NCBI GenBank assembly: GCA_023411035.1
Contig: JAEYPE010000146.1
Coordinates: forward strand, 1-64,000
Length of the DNA stretch: 64,000 nucleotides
Direction: 5' to 3'
Source of the DNA: Pseudomonadota bacterium
Lineage (GTDB): Bacteria; Pseudomonadota; Alphaproteobacteria; Azospirillales; Azospirillaceae
Shown in pieces: positions 61,683-64,000 of this stretch (positions within the stretch are counted from its first letter, which is position 1; each line of letters begins with the position of its first letter). Both the position numbers and the translations under genes were made by a program. The notes beneath the pieces were generated by a model. That model was not told the DNA's origin, searched no databases, and saw only the letters and a list, made by a program, of their open reading frames with translations.

Positions 61683-62663
61683 TCAGGCGGGCGGCATGGG
61701 GGATTGGCCCGCCTCGCCGTCATGGTCCGGCTCGCCGAAGGCGCCATCCGGCCACAGGCCGGGGCCGCCGCCGCCGCGCAGGCCGAGGCTGCGGACCATG
61801 GTGCGCAGGGCGCCGACCATGACCCGCAGGGCGGCGGTGGATTCCGACCCGCCGCCGTTGCCTATGGCCCAGCGCAGGGCGTCCATATGGGCCTGCACCG
61901 CCTCCTGGAAGCTCTCCCCGTCATGGTCAACCCAGGTGACGCAGGTGGACAGCGACGCGACGATGGCGGTGGCCGCGGCGTTGCCGGTGGCGGCCAGTTG
62001 CAGGTCGGACACGACATGGCGCAGCCGGGTGCCCAGCGTGTCGGGGCGGGCCAGCGCGTTCTCCAGCCGGTCGAGCGCCAGCACCAGACGGACCATCTTC
62101 GGATCGGTCGAGCGCAACGGCACCGTCCAGGACGGGGAGGGCAGGCGCAGGGGGACGGGACCGGACGAAATGGCCGGGCGGTGCGGTGCCGGGTGGGAGG
62201 AGGACGGCGCGTTGCCGATGTCCGGGTCCGCCGGGGCGGGCGCGGTCCGGGGGCGGTTGCCCTTGCGAGGGTTGTTCAGAACGGTTTCGATCCGCCGGGC
62301 GATGGTGGCGGCGGAGGCCGGCTTGGCGAGCACGGTGTCCGCCCCGGCGTCCCAGGCGGCGCGCACGGTGGCGACGTCGGCGCTCGCGGTCAGGACGATG
62401 ACCGGCAGGTCGGGGCTGAGGCACCCGGCGGAGCGTCGCACCCAGCGGACGAGCTGCCCGCCGCCCACCGGTTCCATCACCCAGTCCGTGACCATCAGGT
62501 CGTAGGGCTCGCGGCACAGCAGTTCCATCGCCTCCTGGCCGCTGGCCGCGGGGATGACCTGGCCTATGCCCAGATGCTCCAGCATGTCCCGCAGCGCCCG
62601 CAGCAGCAGCGGGTTGTTCTCGACGACCAGGATCTTCAGATGTGTCGGATAGCGGCGCGGCAT
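61683..62663 (-). CDS. Response regulator receiver-domain protein with unassigned C-terminus
   Basis: The protein has 326 residues. Residues 8-130 form a receiver domain: phosphoacceptor Asp60 in LMVTDWVME, Thr92 in VIVLTASADV and Lys114 in VLAKPAS. The acidic pair that binds magnesium is replaced by Glu15-Asn16 (VVENN), so phosphorylation may be atypical. A Pro/Arg linker covers about 130-180. The C-terminal helical part (about 185-310) contains MVRLVLALDRLENALARPDT and DHDGESFQEAVQAHMDALRW; I do not recognise it as a DNA-binding or enzymatic output. No histidine kinase is adjacent. The partner is unknown. Confidence 0.8.
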   Translation of the reverse strand: MPRRYPTHLKILVVENNPLLLRALRDMLEHLGIGQVIPAASGQEAMELLCREPYDLMVTDWVMEPVGGGQLVRWVRRSAGCLSPDLPVIVLTASADVATVRAAWDAGADTVLAKPASAATIARRIETVLNNPRKGNRPRTAPAPADPDIGNAPSSSHPAPHRPAISSGPVPLRLPSPSWTVPLRSTDPKMVRLVLALDRLENALARPDTLGTRLRHVVSDLQLAATGNAAATAIVASLSTCVTWVDHDGESFQEAVQAHMDALRWAIGNGGGSESTAALRVMVGALRTMVRSLGLRGGGGPGLWPDGAFGEPDHDGEAGQSPMPPA

Positions 62664-62833
62664 CTCGGGTCCGAAGGTTCGGGAACGAAGCGTTACCGAA
62701 TATCCGAACGCCGCCCTGGGATTTCAGGACACGGAGATGTGTTAGCGCCAATCGGGCGCGCGACCGGGGGAGCCTGTTCGCCTGATGGAGTGCGCCGGGT
62801 CTCCGGCTCCCCCGTCCGGGTGCGGCGCCATCC

Positions 62834-63271
62834 TTATCGGACCAGCGCCAGATCCTTCAGGACGGCCACCTCGTGAGCCTGCTCGTCCAACCGGGCCTTC
62901 ACGGCATCGCCGATGGAGATGACGCCGGCAAGGTCCCCCGCCTCGTTGCAGACCGGGACATGGCGGTGACGGCGAAGCGTCATCATCCGCATCAGATCCT
63001 TGATCGTGTCCTCCGGGCGGCACGTCTTGACCTGACGGGTCATCAGGTCCTCCACCGGGAAATCCAGCGCGTCGGCCCCATTCATCGCCACGGCGCGGAC
63101 GATGTCGCGTTCCGACAGGATGCCGGCCAGCCGGCCCCGGCGGTCGCACACCACCAGGGCGCCGATGCGCCGCTCGGTCAGCGCGCGGGCGGCGGTCCGG
63201 ATGGTTTCGGACGGCAGGATCGAGGCGACGGTATGGCCTTTGCGTTTCAGAACCTCGGCAACGGTGGTCAT
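62834..63271 (-). CDS. CBS-pair domain protein
   Basis: A 145-residue protein made of two CBS motifs. The first covers about residues 7-62 (GHTVASILPSETIRTAARAL, then GALVVCDRRGRLAGILSERD); the second about 70-128 (VKTCRPEDTIKDLMRMMTLR, then HVPVCNEAGDLAGVISIGDA). Such stand-alone pairs bind adenine nucleotides and often regulate enzymes or channels. The binding ligand here is unknown. The ATG at 63271 follows AGGGAGGGTGGAC on the minus strand, better than the earlier methionine at 63340. It is divergent from the CDF-like gene at 63458. Confidence 0.9.
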   Translation of the reverse strand: MTTVAEVLKRKGHTVASILPSETIRTAARALTERRIGALVVCDRRGRLAGILSERDIVRAVAMNGADALDFPVEDLMTRQVKTCRPEDTIKDLMRMMTLRRHRHVPVCNEAGDLAGVISIGDAVKARLDEQAHEVAVLKDLALVR

Positions 63272-63457
63272 GTCCACCCTCCCTCTTTCGGGTTGGCGAA
63301 TCGGCGGTGGTCGATTCGGAATGAGCCTGGAGCGGCCCACGGTTCCGGCAAGACCGGAAGGCTTAATATTAGAAAAATCTCAATTCCATGGACCGCCCGG
63401 ACCGCCGTGATTATCCTGCGCCCGGCAATTCAGAGCGGCGTGTTGGGAGGATCGGAG

Positions 63458-64000
63458 ATGGCTGGAAACTGCTGCGGCGGTTCCTGTGGTGGCGGCGGGG
63501 GAGGCGGTGGACCGGGCTTCGGCCGGCAGGCCGATTACCGCCGGGTTCTGCGCATGGCGCTGCTCGTCAACGGGCTGATGTTCGCCATCGCCTTGACCGC
63601 GGGCTTCGAGACGCAATCCATGGCGCTGCGGGCGAACGCGCTGGATTTCCTGGCGAACGCGATGAATTACGGTGTCAGCCTGTGGATGATGGGCCGGGCG
63701 CTGGAAGGGCGGGGCTGGGCGTCTCTGGCGAAGGGGCTGGCGCTGACCGTGCTCGGCCTGTGGGTGGCGGTCTCCACGGCCTGGAGCGCCTATGCCGGCA
63801 CCGTTCCCGACGCACCGGTGATGAGCCTCGTCGCGCTTTTGGGGCTGGGCGCCAATCTGTCGGTCGCGGCCCTGCTGTTCGCCGGGCGGCGCGGCGGTCT
63901 GACGGTGCGCGCGGTCTGGCTGTGCGCCCGCAACGGCGTGCTGGTGAACGCCGCGGTCCTGATGGCGGCGGCGGGCGTCTGGACGATGGGGCAGGGCTGG
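63458..64000 (+). CDS. CDF-like cation transporter family protein (5' part, runs off the window)
   Basis: The gene starts at ATG 63458 after TTGGGAGGATCGGAG and is open to the window edge (181 codons). The N-terminus is Cys/Gly-rich (MAGNCCGGSCGGGGGGGGPG). Membrane segments follow, including RMALLVNGLMFAIALTAGFE. The segment LRANALDFLANAMNYGVSLW corresponds to the second transmembrane helix of cation diffusion facilitators, and WLCARNGVLVNAAVLMAAAG to the fifth. The metal-site pattern DxxxD reads DFLAN, and the second acidic site reads ARNG, so the usual zinc-binding acids seem lost. It is probably a CDF relative whose transport function is uncertain. The end of the gene lies outside the window. 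Confidence 0.65.
   Translation, partial: MAGNCCGGSCGGGGGGGGPGFGRQADYRRVLRMALLVNGLMFAIALTAGFETQSMALRANALDFLANAMNYGVSLWMMGRALEGRGWASLAKGLALTVLGLWVAVSTAWSAYAGTVPDAPVMSLVALLGLGANLSVAALLFAGRRGGLTVRAVWLCARNGVLVNAAVLMAAAGVWTMGQGW

Overview
The window is a GC-rich, densely packed stretch of bacterial chromosome. It reads as an alphaproteobacterium of the Rhodospirillales, most likely Azospirillum or a close relative. This rests on recognised protein families, not on a database search: a TrcR-type DUF1013 regulator, DUF465, DUF1192 and DUF4169 small proteins, an RHH_4 protein, a fused indolepyruvate ferredoxin oxidoreductase, a UbiK accessory factor, and a flagellar gene behind a near-ideal sigma-54 promoter. 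I see no rRNA, tRNA, insertion sequence, prophage, integrase or CRISPR array. It looks like core chromosome with a few accessory or surface genes.

Layout. 1-5.4 kb: artefact-like G/C edge, tail-collar secreted protein, two glycosyltransferases, two GNAT proteins. 5.4-9.3 kb: small uncharacterised proteins around fumC (fumarase), an RHH protein and a DUF599 membrane protein. 9.3-15.6 kb: PAS/EAL signalling protein, purE-purK with terminators, DUF465, a phosphofructokinase with mixed donor signature, TIGR02444 and GNAT. 15.6-24.5 kb: secreted small protein, TPR-GT9 protein convergent with a flagellar hook gene, carbonic anhydrase, ubiX, TrcR, quinone oxidoreductase and several DUF proteins. 24.7-33.6 kb: AsmA, UbiK, YbjN, proC, YbaK, acyl-CoA synthetase and a coupled Eis-like acetyltransferase. 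33.7-39.5 kb: chemoreceptor, then a surface-polysaccharide group (O-antigen ligase-like, GT9, YbhN-like).

39.5-43.3 kb holds a compact queuosine cluster on the minus strand: queA, tgt, queF and queG, with the first three genes overlapping. 43.4-50.5 kb: ABC1 kinase, FAD oxidase, bacteriohemerythrin, oligoendopeptidase F and a PHB-depolymerase-like esterase. 50.7-52.6 kb: propionyl-CoA synthetase prpE interrupted by a one-base frameshift. 53.3-55.5 kb: a periplasmic rhodanese translationally coupled to a YeeE/YedE sulfur transporter, divergent from a KfrA-N-like DNA-binding protein, with AT-rich dyads between them. 55.7-57.9 kb: ECF sigma factor, its membrane anti-sigma factor and an SGNH-like protein. 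57.9-64 kb: the 1176-residue indolepyruvate oxidoreductase, an atypical receiver protein, a CBS-pair protein and the start of a CDF-like transporter whose metal site looks degraded.

Most genes are ordinary housekeeping. No wholly new system is evident. The features most worth a second look are the rhodanese/YeeE locus with its operator-like dyads, the prpE frameshift, the sigma-54 flagellar promoter beside the TPR-GT9 protein, the queuosine cluster split by a repeat hairpin, the degenerate CDF protein, and several small proteins without assigned function.
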